A DNA stretch of 64,000 nucleotides from Protoeuglena noctilucae (GCA_958009085.1 OY253675.1:434001-498000), one strand, 5' to 3'; positions 1 to 12,300 are shown, counted from the stretch's first letter. Notes: generated from the sequence alone by a model not told the origin. Numbers and translations are program-made.

Positions 1-50
1 CACACCGCGACCCCTACCCACACGCACCCACCCCCACTCACCCCCCGCAG

Positions 51-3000
51 TTCCTACCTCCGTTGCCGCGCCATCCACGACCGCCTGCTCCGCACCTCCG
101 CCCTCGCCCACTGGGCCGCCCTGGCCACCTCCCAGAGACTGGCGCGGCTGAGTCAGGCCGCCGGGATCTCGTTTCACGCCAAGTCCTGCCAGCTGCGGTG
201 CTTTGCGGCCTGGAAGCATCTTCTGCTAAAGCGCAAGATGCTCGACGATCGGATGCGCGCGCCTGCGACTGTGACCATCGCAAACGCCACTATCCCCACC
301 ACCGCCACTGCCGGAGTTACACGGGGTGTGGCGCGTGGCACCACCACCACCACCACCACCGCTGTCATTGCACGCGGCAGGGCAGGGACTGTGGTTGATA
401 AGGGTGCGACGATCGCGGATCCCAGTGGGGGTCCGCTGCCCCGGCTGGGCGACGCCATTGGACGGGGGCTGGGGCGCGTGGCGGGGCGGTTCGAGGCGGC
501 GAGGGTGCAGGTGAGGGGTCACAGCTGTGGTGGTGAGCGTGCGGGGGTGCAGGTGAGGGGTCACAGCTGTGGTGGTGAGCGTGCGGGGGTGCAGGTGAGG
601 GGTTGCTGCCGTGGCGGCTGGGAGCATACTCGCATTTTACGTGGGTCGCTACATGTGTACACATCTGCCCACATCGTAGCTCCACTCATCAACCCCACCC
701 CATGTTAACATCCACCCCCCTCTACCACAACTCAGATCCATCAGTGCAAGTCCCTGCTGCGCCGCCTGGCCCCTCACCTGCGCTTCACCGCAAGCGGTGA
801 CGATGTGCAGTGGGCCGCCTCCGTCCACGCCGTCCGCACCGCCCGGGCAACCGCCGAGCGACAGCAAGCATCGACACAGTTACCACAGTTACCGCGTGAC
901 AGTGATGGTCGCAGTGGGGGTGGTAATGCAAGGGGAGTGGGGGCTACGAGAGCGGTAGAGCTGGGGCCTGTGCCGGAGGCGCAGCGGCTGGGGCTGGGGG
1001 AGGCGGGGCAGCGAAAGGCGATGATGAGGGCGATGGGAGTGGCGCAAGGAATGGGTGGGGGAGGCAGTGGGGTGGCTGGGGGGGGTAGCGATGCGGGTGC
1101 GGGTGGGGGTGCGGGTGCAGGTGTGGGTATAGGTATGGGGACAGAGGTGGAGGTCAGTTTGGGGTCTGCGTTGGGTGCGGCGGAGGGTCGCGATGCGCCG
1201 GCGACGGTCAGTGGGACGTTCGGGGGGGTGTCGACGGTGGATGGGGTGCATGCTGCGCAAGTGCATGGGTCATTGCCCGGCATCCCCGCTGGCTTGGCGA
1301 TACCTGAGATGTTCCAGGTGAGACCTGAATGCTGCACTGAGTCAGGTTAAGTGCCCGGCAGTCAGTGCGACACTGCAGCTATCGAGAGAGCACTCGCAGC
1401 ATTCATAGTTAATTAGATAGTGTTGCCAGTAAGTCTCACTGACTTGCAAACCAATCAATCCCCTTATCTGCCACCACCGCCGCAGGTGGACACGGAGCCC
1501 GGCTGGGCCCACCTGGCCCGCATCCTGCAAAGCGTGCTAGACACCATGATAGCAGCTGGCGGTGCCTCATCCGCCACCCACATCGTCCGGGGAATGCGGG
1601 ACGTGGCTACAAGCAGCCAAATTGGCGACTCGCTTGCCCTGCGTTTTCTGGCGGAGGCGGCGGTGTTAGCAGCCAGGACGGCGGGGGCGGGAAGGCCCAG
1701 GCACGCCCCCTTCCGCCCCACCCTCGACCGCATCGCAAATGCGCTGCGCGCGGAGCTTGCGGCCGCGACGCCAATCGCGGGAGCAGACGCGGTGTACACA
1801 GCTGCCACCGACACCGCACTCACCGCCACTCGCGTGGCTGCCGCCCTCGCCGCCACCGCCGCCGCCCGTCTGGCCGAGGGCGTACCCGGCCGCGATCCCC
1901 AGAACGTGCTGCGCCGTCCCCTGTCGCTTTCGGTGGAGGAGGTCGCCCGGCTGGAGTCCGGACTGACACGGGTGTCTGACGCGCTGTCTGGCGTTTCGCC
2001 CCCGCGTGACCCGGGGGCCATCCCGGGCGCCCTGCGGACCGCCGCTTCGGCGCTGCGGGGCTTTGCGCTGGAATTGGCGGAATGCGCCGACCGGGCGCGG
2101 GGCTGCGAGGTCGCGATGCGGCACGAGGTGGGGGCGTTGGGGGAGGTGGGGGCGGCAATGGCGGCGGCGGCAGATGGGGCGTTGACTGCGGTGCGGGCGC
2201 GCGCGGGGACGCTGCGATCGCTCGCGGGAGCAGGGGCGGGGGCGGATGGGGATGGGGAGCTGGTGCGGAGGCTGCGGGAGGAAGAGGGCGTGCATGCGGG
2301 GCGGGCAGAGCGGTTGCAAGCGCAAGCGAGGGAGCTGGACGAGATTGCTTCCGATGCTGTGGATCTTTCCATGGCTGCGTTCGAGGCCAAAGTGGAGGGG
2401 CAGGCGCGGGTGAGGAGTGTTGGGTGCTGGGTGCTTGGGTGTGGTAGCAATGTGGGTGTGGTGGCAGTGTGGGTCATTGTGTTATGACTCGGTTAGTGTT
2501 ACGAGTGTTACCATCGCTAGCACTCTCAACCGTGATAACAATAATAACCTTGCGCTTTTTAACAACACCCCCCCTCTCCCCCCCCCCACACACACAGGTA
2601 GCAGACATGGTGCGCAACCGCCCGCGCCCCTCCCCGCCCCTCGCCCCGCCCCCGCCGACCCTCCCAGAGGCAACGGCAGCGGTGCAGAGTGCACAAAACG
2701 AGGAAACGGAGGCTTTCCGAATGGTGGAGGAGCTAGTAGAGCGCAGGGCGGGGCTGCTGGCTGAGGCTGAGGTGGCGTTGGGAAAGGCGAGGGCGGCGGG
2801 GGCGGCGGCAGAGGTGGCGGGGCAGATGGGGGAGTGGCTGGGGGCGGTCAGCACGCGCCGGGAGGCGTTAGCGGGAGAGCTGTCCGCCCGCGCGGCATTG
2901 GCGCAGCAAGGGCTGGCAACAGCGGTGGAGGCGGCCGAAAGGGCGGGGCGGGAGGCTGGGGCGTTGGCAGCGGCTGCGGGGGTGGCGGCTGACGCAGCGG

Positions 3001-6000
3001 CTTGCGCGGCGCTTCCCTGGGGCGACTTGGATGCGTGGCGCTCTGCAGCTGCGGAGTTGCCGGAGGAGGGGCCAAGGATGGGGGCGTCGCGATTGCGCGT
3101 GTTAGAGCTGAGCGCGGCAGCTGAGGGGACTGCCAGGCGGGCCTGGGGCGACAAGCGGGGGTGGCGGCATGCGGGATCTGACGATGAGGATGAGGATGAG
3201 GGGGATAGTAATGGGGTGCGTGGGGTGGGCTGGCGTGTGGTGGCGGACTGCGATTGGACGGCGTTGATGGAAGTGGGGTTCGCGTGGGGGGACAACGCTT
3301 CGTGGGGGGAGGGGTCGAGGTTCCACCCGGAGGTGACTGACTGATTGATTGGTTTGTTGATTGGTTGACTGATTGATTGGTTGATTGGTTGAGGCTGATT
3401 GACTGATTAATCGGATCGACGTACACAATGCAATCGACCCAACCTTCTATTCAATCCCATCCCCATACCCCACCACCATCGCAGGTCAACCGCAGCCACG
3501 TCTTCGGCATCGACGCATCGGAGCTCCTCATCTACCCCCCCATCGTGCATTTCTACAATCGCTTCGGCCGATCGTGCTCTGCGGAGGAGGCGGGGTACGA
3601 GCCCTACAAGTGGTGGGAGGAGGGGATGAGGGGGGGGGATGGGGTGCTGGACTTTGGTGAGCGGTGTTGGGGGGGGGTGGTAGGGGTAGTGTGGTATGGA
3701 GATGGGGTAGTGTGAGAGGGGTGGTGGGAGGAGGGGATGAAGGGGCACTACTTCACCTCACAACTCACCCACCCCTCGTCTACTATTCCAATTCACTACC
3801 CATTTCCAAACCCCACCCCACCCATCCCTCCCACCCCTCACCCCCAGCCCTCGACCATTCACCGCCCACCATCTACCCACTCACCACCCACTCACCCACC
3901 CATCTCCCATCTCCCCACCCCCCCAGCCCCCCCCGGCACTCGCGGCGCCTCCGTGCGTGGCGGCGCCCATCTCCTCGACAGCCCCGACGACAGCGACTCT
4001 GATAACGAAGATAATAATGATAATGATGATAACGATTATTGCATCATGCCAGTCGGGTCGCGCGGTGGCATCCTGCACGACCTGTGGAGGGTGCGGCTGG
4101 ACTGCGCGCCGAGGACGGCCACGGGGCAGGCGCGGCTGTACTATCTGAGAAAGGTGAGAGGGAGAATGGGTGATAGTTTGATGAATGATAATGTCAGGGG
4201 TGATGGTGTGGTAGTAAGACAGGCGCAGCTATGGGGCAGGCGCGGCTGTACTATCTGTGGAGGGTGAGGGGGGGTGATGGGGTGATGTTTATGGTAGGGT
4301 GTAATTTTGCTTCTTGCGATTGTGAGGCAGTATCTATGGCACATACCAACCACCTTCAACCACCCTCACCCAAACCCACCCATCCCCTTCTCCCCCCTCC
4401 TCCCCCCCAGCTCGCCCGCCGGGCCCTACAAGCCATCGCCCTGTGGCGCGTGCACTGCCACCGCGCGTCGGACATCGCAGGCTCCCTCGGCCGCCGCGCG
4501 CTGATGCGTCGAGCGTTCGACAGATGGCAGGAGTGGCCGGGGGTGGCGAGCGATGCGGCTCTTGCGTTCCGGGATCGCAACCTGGCCGCCAGTGCGATGC
4601 TGGGGTGGGCCCTGTGGATGCACTACAGGCGAGTCACTGTCTATGTGTGATTGGAGATGTGCAATAACTGGCAGCGAGTGCGATGCTGGGGTGGGCGCTG
4701 TGGATGGCGAGGGTGCAGAGGAGGGTGCAGTGACTGGGATCGTGCTGTGCAAATTACTGTCACTGATACCCATACTGGTATCCGTATTGGTGTCGGTATC
4801 GTATCGGTAATGGTATTGGTATTGTTACTAATACCAATACTGATATTGATCACTCCCCCCATCCCCCCAGGGCCGCCAAGCTCTCCGCAATCCTCGAGGC
4901 CCAGTCCTTCTACCACCGTCACCTGCAATCCACCGCATTACTATCGTGGCAACTATGGCTGGAGCGGCGCAGGGAGCTGCGGGAGAGCTACGAGCGGGTC
5001 GTGGCCGCCAGACACCGAGGGCGGATGCGAGAGGCATTCGGTCACTGGCACGCGATGGCGGCACAGCGCGCGCTGCTCACGCGCGTGTTCACGCGAATGC
5101 AGGAGGCGTGGGAGGGCGTGGGGTGGCACCCGGAACACCACTACGAGTTCGATCTCATGCAAAGGGTGATGGGTGCGTGGCGGGAGAGAGCGGGCGAGGT
5201 GGTAGCGAAGCGGACCGGGGCAGCGCGGGAGGCGGCGGCGGAGGCGTACCGATCCGCGTCGCTCGCGCACCGGGCGATGAGCGCGCTGCGGGCAGCGGGC
5301 GGGGAGGCGCGGGCGCGGGGGCGGCTGAAGTCCCGGGTCTTCCGTGCGTGGTGGGCGGTGGCGGCGGTGGAGGCGCTGGAGGGCGGCGGGGCCGGGAGGA
5401 GCCAGCTGCGCGCGGCGGGGTACGCCAATGAGGGGCAGTACGATCGCATACGGTGCGTGTGGGGTGTGGGGTGGGATTGTTGGGTGGTTTATGGGGATGG
5501 AACTGTGGTGGTTGGCTGTGGGTAGTTTATCTATCAAATAGATATACGTTGTCGATCTGGTAACGCAATGTACCTCTCCCATTCCCGCAGTCGGCTGCAT
5601 GGGGCGTTTGGCGCATGGCGGCTGCTGTCGCAGGTCCGGTCCCGGCCGCTGCAGCTGGCGGCTCTGCTGTGGAAGCAAAAGGTCATGTCTGCCTTCGCAT
5701 TGGGGTGCCGAGCGTCGCGGGAGGAGGACGATTCGCGATTGCGGCCCTTTTTGGAGAAGTGGGGCGGACGGCGGCCGTTGAAGCGGGCATTCCGGGTATG
5801 GCGTGCCGTTGCCAGGAAACTCGCCAGGCTCAGGTGAGGGGATGCGGTCGTATTGCTAAGCGATGATGAGACGATGAGACGGTGAGGATGGGGCGGCGCA
5901 TTTGCAGCTTGGCTGTGGTGGTGGTGGTGGTTCCGATGCAGCAATGGCGACTCACGCAATGTGGATGACAACAATTATCGTTATCATCGCTTAGAGCATC

Positions 6001-6841
6001 GCTCAGCATTGCCCGGTTCCCTTCCGCAGGCGCCGCGAGTTCCTGGCGGCGAGTCTTGGGAATGAGGCGGCCAAGCGCCGGGTGCTGAGGGCGTGGAGGG
6101 GCGCAGTGGACATGGATGCGGCTGACGTGGCGCGCGCGAGGGCCGCGGCGAGGCTCTGCGATCGACTGAGGAAGCGCAGGGTGCTGCGCGCACTGGCGGA
6201 GGTGAGAGCTGGCGTGTGTTGCTGCATCGTGCTTTGCGCAGGGTGCTGACTCGATGACCGCACCGTTGCAATTGCGATCGCCGGCCCTGCAGCGAGTGTG
6301 TAGATACGAGCTGATAGCAATTGTCAATCGAGAACGGGTGCAGGGCGATTTGATTTCAATTTCCATGCCGTTGTTGCTGCCGTTGCTACCCCCGCAGTGG
6401 TCCATCACGTCTGCGAAGGCGCGCCTGGACACGCTGCTGCACGGGCGCGCGCCGCGGGGCAATGCAGACGCGGATTTGCAACAAGAATGGGCGGGGTCGG
6501 GGCCGGGATGGGAGCCGAGGAGTCCGCCAAGGACAGGGGAGACCATCGCGTACAAGGACGCCCTCGCTGCGCTCGCTGCGGTGCGCGGGGGCGGGATCGA
6601 GGGTCTGCGGAAAATCGGGTACGATCTGGGATGGGAGACGGAGGGCGCGGAGCCCGGGCGGACGCTCTGGCGGGGCGTGCTGCCCCGGCCGCCCTCCGCG
6701 GAGCTGGACGCGACGGACGTGCGGCTGTTGGTGCGGGCCATGGCCGCGTGGAAACTTTGGGCTCGGAACTGGAGGTTCGGGGCGGAGGCGCCGGCCGCGG
6801 GGGCCGCGGTCGCCGCCACTGCACCCTATATCGCATGCTGA
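51..6841 (+). CDS. Sfi1-like centrin-binding repeat protein, 5' end outside window
   Basis: About 1,585 residues are visible in 11 exons (51-510, 736-1317, 1486-2409, 2598-3332, 3485-3656, 3927-4153, 4411-4628, 4871-5452, 5591-5833, 6030-6201, 6398-6841); all junctions keep frame and the stop is TGA at 6839-6841. Helical segments with a Trp in a regular context recur: LRCFAAWKHL, RRAFDRWQEW, MLGWALWMHY, LLSWQLWLER, MREAFGHWHA, VFRAWWAVAA, LHGAFGAWRLL, LKRAFRVWRA, VLRAWRGAVD, MAAWKLWARN. This pattern is typical of Sfi1-type repeats, which bind centrin at centrosomes, basal bodies or spindle poles. Residues from exons 2-4 are Ala/Gly/Glu-rich and probably coiled coil. Exon 5 encodes a non-repeat block (HVFGIDASELLIYPP onward). 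The intron at 4629 starts with GC. The first base of exon 51-510 completes a codon from an upstream exon. The family assignment rests on the repeat pattern only; another centrosomal helical protein is possible. Confidence 0.72.
511..600 (+). repeat. 42-bp tandem repeat carrying a splice donor
   Basis: A 42-bp unit (gtgaggggtcacagctgtgg...gcgggggtgcag) occurs at 511-552 and 553-594 and begins again at 595. Each unit ends in CAG and the next begins GTGAGG, so three identical donors lie at 511, 553 and 595. The unit is 14 codons long and has no stop, so using the later donors would insert 14 or 28 residues in frame. Confidence 0.9.
4231..4268 (+). repeat. Intronic copy of exon 3927-4153 end plus donor
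   Basis: The segment repeats, with a few changes, the last bases of the exon ending at 4153 and its GTGAG donor (4119-4158). The shared core is ggggcaggcgcggctgtact followed by atctg. It lies about 110 bp downstream, inside the intron. Confidence 0.9.
4671..4711 (+). repeat. Intronic copy of exon 4411-4628 end
   Basis: This intronic stretch repeats the end of the exon that stops at 4628 (4587-4633), sharing agtgcgatgctggggtgggc and the following ctgtggatg, then GGCGAG. The original also has a GCGAG donor, so the copy may include a second GC donor. Confidence 0.88.
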
Positions 6842-7190
6842 GGGTTGCGATTGGTAGCTGGGAACGGTTCCGCGGACGGATGAACTGTCGCTGTGTTATG
6901 CTTGAAGTCTTGTTGAAATCGTGACGAGTGCGAAAGTGCGGCGCGCGGCCTCGGCGAGTCAACTGGCGCTGCGTTCACTTGCGACGATGCGGGAGGGCAG
7001 AACTCCTTTCGCGCGCATCCCCGTCCCGCAGTGGCGGTAAAATTGCATTCCTAATACCTTACTCGGCCTTTTTCTCCACCCGGCACCGTGTGCGGATTCG
7101 ACGCGGCCGGGTGCAGCTGCATGAGACGCGCTTGAGAGGGTGATTGGCCCGAAGAGCGAGCCGCGCGACCCCCTCCCCGTGCATGAGAGG
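6842..7190. other. Intergenic region between Sfi1-like gene and GT31 gene
   Basis: This 349-bp stretch separates two genes on the + strand. It must hold the 3' UTR of the first and the promoter and 5' UTR of the second. I see no ORF or RNA gene. Its right end carries the first copy of a 51-bp duplication that spans the next start codon. Confidence 0.6.
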
Positions 7191-7235
7191 ATGATTGGTC
7201 TGAAAAGCGAGCCGCGCGACCCCCTCCCCGTGTCG
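7134..7235 (+). repeat. 51-bp tandem duplication over the GT31 start codon
   Basis: Copies at 7134-7184 and 7185-7235 are about 90% identical (both contain agcgagccgcgcgaccccct followed by ccccgtg). The first copy has GTG where the second has the ATG start at 7191, and both share one reading frame (MIGLKSEPRDPLPV; the first copy would read IGPKSEPRDPLPV). Confidence 0.92.
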
Positions 7236-8895
7236 ACGAAACCTTTCGCGGAGCAGGGGAGGTGGAGGCGAGGCTGGTGCTCCTGGGAGGCCGCCCTCGC
7301 CGCGCTGGTCGCCGTGCTTGGCGCAATCCTGACGCTGCGCCTCGTCCTCGTCGCTCCGCCTCCAAGACCGGCCCTCGTCGAGCTCACGCCGGCGTATTTC
7401 GACATGTCGGACCTGCAGCGCCACGCAATGACCAAGCCCGGGCAGCGTTTCCTCACGCTCACGGACTTCCTAACCGAATGCGCGGCGTTCCCGGGATGCA
7501 TGCTCCCCGGACACCCCTCGCTGGCGGGCGACGAGGTCTGGTATATCGGCATGACGGGGTCCACGAGCAAGGACGAGCGCCTGGGCCCTCTCATGGCCGG
7601 ATGGGGTAACGCCCTGCCCCGGCTGATGTTCTTCGCGGACGTCGCGGATCCGAACCTCCGCGTTTTCACCTTCCCTGCCATCGAGGGCTTACCCACCTGG
7701 CAAGACGCCCAGGTGGGACATCATACCTGGGCGGGTATGTAGATGGTCGCGAGACTGGCAGCAGAATGAATGGAGACAATACCCCTTCTCTATGACGTGT
7801 CCGCAGCACCGACAGCCCCGCGCGCTCCAGTGGCTGTTCGAGGAGCCTCAGTTCACAGCTTATGACGTGGGTCGCGCCAAGTGGTTCGTGTTTGTGGACG
7901 ATGACACGTGGGTCAACGTGGAGGCTCTGCACAAGACGCTGTCCAGGTGAGTGATACGTGTGCACTCATGATGTGTGCATGTATTGCAATGTTGGCATCT
8001 GAGGGTTATGATGTGCTCACCAGGACAGGGCTTTCAATCGGTCGGTCCGCTGGCGTCGTGCTGCGTAACAGTACCATTGGTACTAGTACTGTTTTCCTCG
8101 CAGGCTCAATTGGAACACGCGCCTTGCCATGGGCTACGTCTGGCACGAGGTGTACAGCGACATGGACCACTTCTCGGGGGGTGCAGGCGAGTACTCGAGT
8201 GCCTGCATTGCATATGCGATAGATCATAGCACAAGTGCTAGGTACATACCACGCCATAGCAACTACAATCCCAGCATCGCAACACAGGACGTGCTGTGCT
8301 TTGATGCGCTGCGCTCCCAGGTATCGTGCTGTCGGCGCCGCTGGCACGTGAGGTGGCGAGGCGGCTGTACCGGGAGCCCGGGTGTATGCCGGAGATCATC
8401 AACGGGCACGTGTGGAACGACGGTGAGGATTGTAAGCATGTCGCACTATACATGCATGGCAGTATGCGTTTTATGGAATGCGTGAGTGGCGACTGTGCGT
8501 GCACGAGAGCATATTTGAATCACCCAACCCCCCCAGCACCGACACCGTTTTTTCCCAGATTCAAAAGATGGATCCCCTCACCTCCCCTCTCCTCACCTCA
8601 CCTCCCCTCACCTCTCCCTCCCACCCCAGTGTTCCTGTCGACGTGCATCGCCTCCATCCCCGGCTCCACGGTGGTCCACAGCACGAAGTTCCACGCGTCT
8701 GCTCTCGAGGAGATGCTGGGTTCGAACCACATCGACCCCGGGAAGGTCTTTGACGCCTTTACTTTCCACAAGGTCTTCGGCGACCGGCACGCCATTCTGA
8801 CGTCCGTCCAGCGGGACTGGCAGGGAGGGGGATACCCCGCGTCGCAGGGCATTCCGTTGGAGCACGTCGACATGCTCAGGTCCTTCGTGCCGTGA
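7191..8895 (+). CDS. Fringe-like GT31 glycosyltransferase, type II membrane protein
   Basis: Exons 7191-7712, 7807-7946, 8104-8186, 8321-8422 and 8630-8895 give 370 residues. A basic N-terminal tail (RWRRGW) is followed by one membrane segment (about residues 35-56, AALAALVAVLGAILTLRLVL), as expected for a Golgi type II enzyme. The metal/nucleotide-sugar motif is FVFVDDDTWVN (near residue 195), and the Fringe signature FSGGAGIVLS spans the exon 3/4 junction. That junction needs a GC donor at 8187 (GCAG|GCGAGT), supported because the conserved GGAGI is rebuilt exactly. Established for the family: Fringe-type GT31 enzymes transfer a sugar (for Fringe itself, beta-1,3-GlcNAc) to a glycan or glycoprotein acceptor in the secretory pathway; the substrate here cannot be told. 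ATG 7191 is chosen because the copy at 7140 is GTG. Confidence 0.85.
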
Positions 8896-9344
8896 CAAAG
8901 ACTGTTCTATATTGATTGTTTTATATTGACTGTATCAATATGGGTACCCATGCTGTGCGCTACCCTGGGGTGGGGTCCGTCGGTGTACAGATGGGTGGTG
9001 GTGTGGGTGGCGTGCATGATTGGTTGACGCGATACTATTATTGAGTTGAGCTCGTAGAAGAGACTCCATTTCTCATTGGCCACCGATAACGGCTGTTCAT
9101 TATATTGACTTCGCCCCATGTGCGCTTTCAAGCGAGTTGCACCAAAGCAATGGCAATGATAACAAACACATGCAAAGCTGTGACTGCAGCGCAAACTGCC
9201 CGCTTGGGCTGCGCAGCGACTCACTGTGTGCCCCAATGCTGCGCCCACTGCACCCCCATGCCACCCTCACTCCCACACATGCTGCACACGCACCCTCACT
9301 TCATAGCGCATGCGCCCTCCCTGCACAGCACCCTCCCTGCACCC
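8896..9344. other. Convergent intergenic region
   Basis: This 449-bp stretch lies between two genes whose 3' ends face each other. It starts A/T-rich (8900-8940, likely the polyadenylation region of the + gene). It then carries short imperfect repeats of cactgca and gcatgcg (9240-9370). I see no ORF or structured RNA here. Confidence 0.6.
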
Positions 9345-12300
9345 TCACTGCATAGCACACGGCATGCGCACGGCAGCCCCCTCCCCCGCCCCCCCCTCAT
9401 CCCCGTCCTCTCGCTCCCTCGCCCGCAACAGCGCTTGCAGTATCGCGGGGTCGAGCAGAGTGCTCAGGCCCAAACGACGGTGGCTGCCCTGCTTAGCGCT
9501 CTCCTGGTTGTGGCTCACCTGGGGGGAAGTGGGGGGGAGTGAGGAGTTATGTATAAAAGACAATTATTTACATCCGCAATAACCAATAAAATTTGCAATC
9601 ATATATAAGTATTATGATATTATTATGAGTTCACCACCACCACCCCTCCTTACTCTTACTTTGTACTTATCATCATCAAATCGTTCTGTTATTTATATCA
9701 ATATAGTAACAACAACACCCACTCACCAGCGTCTCAAGCGCGTTCGCGTCCACCACCGACCCCCCCTCCCCCTCCCCCCCCTCGCCCGCCCTCGGCGCCC
9801 ATATTCTGACGACGCTCTCGATGCCAGAAGTCGCCAGAACGGGGTCCACCGGGTGCGGCTGGCAGCAGTTGGCCACATCCGCGTCCGCAAGCAGCGCCGC
9901 CACCAAGCGACCGGACTGGGGGATAAGGGGGGTTATATAGGGAAAGGTATGATTGAATTATGGATAAGGGTTACTCGCGAGCAGGGCTGCCACCAGGCGA
10001 CCGGACTGGGGGATTGGGGGAGAGAGGGGATAAGGTGTGGGTGGATGATGGTGTATGACATGTGTGGGTGTAAGGGTGCTCAGGCATGTCAAATATCAAC
10101 CCTTCACACTATACACCCTCACGCTCACTGCCACCCCCACTGCCACCGCCACTGCCACCCCCACTGCTACCCTCACTCCCCCGCTCCCCACACCCCCACT
10201 GCTACCCTCACCCAATTGTATATACCACCCCTCCAACCACCCCCTCACCTCCGCCTCATGCAGGAACACAAACACAAACACCACCCCCACCACTCTCATC
10301 CCCACTGCCACCCCCACTGCAACCTCAACCCCACCACTCCACACACCCACACCCACAATCCCCTCCCCCCCCCCTCACCTCCGCCTCATGCAAGAAGACG
10401 TGCCCGCAGTCGGAGCAGCACGCGACCAATCGGTCGTCTCTCCCCACAAAGCACGCCTCCTTGATGTCCGTGTGCACGTTGCAGTGACCCACGTAGCGGC
10501 GGGTGAGGCGGGAACCGCCCTGGCTCAAGTCGCGGAGCCAGCGCTGGGGGGGTTACGAGAGACAGTAATAGATAGATTAGTTAATAACTGATTATGACCA
10601 GCTGATGTTGCCAGCGCTGGGAAGGGGGGAGAGGATAGATAGTAATGGAATAGTTGTTGATGAATACATTAATGATGAACACTTTCCAACTCACTAGCAC
10701 CCGCGACACCCATTTCAATACAACCAACCCCCACCTCCCTATCTCAATACAGCCACCCCACTCACCCACGACAGCCTCCTATCCGGCAACACCACCCCCG
10801 TCCCCCCCACCCCCTCCCCCCCAACGCTGATTGCCTCTCTGTCCGGCCCAGGGCCCCACCGCTGCCCAGACTCGTCCACCAGGCACTCCTCCACCCTGCG
10901 AGGGCGAATGGGGGATGAGACGCGGGTTTGAATCCCGGGGGAGGCAAGGGACTGTGCAAGAAAGCGACACACGGGGAACGGCAGAGCCCCCTTGCATGCC
11001 CGTCACCACAGCCGCGCTCACTGCCAACATGCCAGGCCCTCACACCTCCCTCACCCACACCCTCACACACCCACCCCTCCTACTCCCACACCACCCCCTC
11101 CCCCCTCACCCCGCACTCCCACCCCCTCCCCGCCCCTCCTGCCCCCTTCCCCCACCGCTCCCACCCCCCTCCTCATCATCACTTGAAATCCCCAGCAGCT
11201 CCCGCAACCGCCTCCGCCCCCGCTCCCCCGCACCCTCACTGTTACTCTCACCCCCATCACCACTCTCAATGCCACCCTCATCACCACCACCACCCTCACC
11301 CTCACTGCCATCCTCACCACCCCTGCCACTGCCACCCCCACTGCCACCCCTATCACCATCCTCACTGCCCCCCTCACTGCCGCCCCCCACAAACCTCGCC
11401 ACCACCCCCACGCTCCCCACAACGCGCTCCTCGTCCCCACTCCCCTCCTCCACCCTCTCCTCCACTTGCACTTGCACATCCAAACTCACGTAACTGCCAC
11501 TGCGACGATGCATGCCCCGGCTGCCCCTCCTATCACCTGCACCCGCACCCGTACCCTCACCGCCACCCTCACCCCCACTGCCACTGCCACCCTCACCCTC
11601 CCCCCTCCTCCTCACCACCCCCTCTGCTGCACCCCCACCGCCACTCCCACGGCCACCACCACCCGCACCCCCACCACCCCCACCCCTCCTGCGCTTTCGG
11701 TTCTCCCATCCCTGACTCAGCCGCTGGTCCAATTCCGCAATCTCCCCAATCATCGATGGGAATCGAACCTTGAAGTCATCGACCGCCTGACGGGCACTGC
11801 GGGTGGGTGGTTGGGAAGAGGGGAAGGGGTGGCAGTGGGGGTGGCAGTGGGGGTGGTGGGTGTGATGGTAGCAGTAAGGGTGGCAGTGAGGTCGTGGGTG
11901 GGCAAGGGTATGCTGATACACACTACTCACCCTCTCCCACACCTGATGGCCAGCCCCTAGGCATTACCCAGTCATCATCCTCAGTCATGCACTCCCTCGC
12001 CTGACCACCATCCCCAATGCAACCCGCATGCCTGCAACTGCTTTACCACCATTATCACCACCACTCATCATCCCCCTCACCTCGCCACCATCCCCAGCCC
12101 CCTCAGCGCCTGTGCCCGTTTAATATAAGGGCGGAAATACCCAGGCGCAGCGTCGATCGCATCCTCGGCATCCATCAGCGCAGAGAAGGCGTCGCCCGCG
12201 TAGTTGCGGTGGAGGTAGGCCGCGGCTCTGTGTGTGGGGGTGGGGGGGGTTGGTGGTGTGTGGTGGTCGTGGTGGTCGTGGTGGTGGGGATAAAGGGGGT

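Noticed and set aside
226-627. Open frame of His/Thr/Pro repeats on the minus strand
   Set aside because: Antisense of exon 51-510 and the 42-bp repeat; composition follows CACCAC-type low complexity, with no family features.
5001-5010. GTG codons considered as starts for exon-internal frames
   Set aside because: These are internal valines in exons that splice in frame from upstream; eukaryotic initiation at GTG is rare.
10915-10950. gggtttgaatcccgg on the plus strand, tRNA T-arm-like
   Set aside because: No matching D-arm or anticodon stem upstream at tRNA spacing; it lies beside a WDTC1 exon.
11740-11770. Exact B-box-like word GGTTCGATTCC on the minus strand, suggesting a tRNA T-arm
   Set aside because: It lies in WDTC1 coding sequence (FKVRFPSMIG) that matches the family, and no acceptor, D or anticodon arm can be folded around it.
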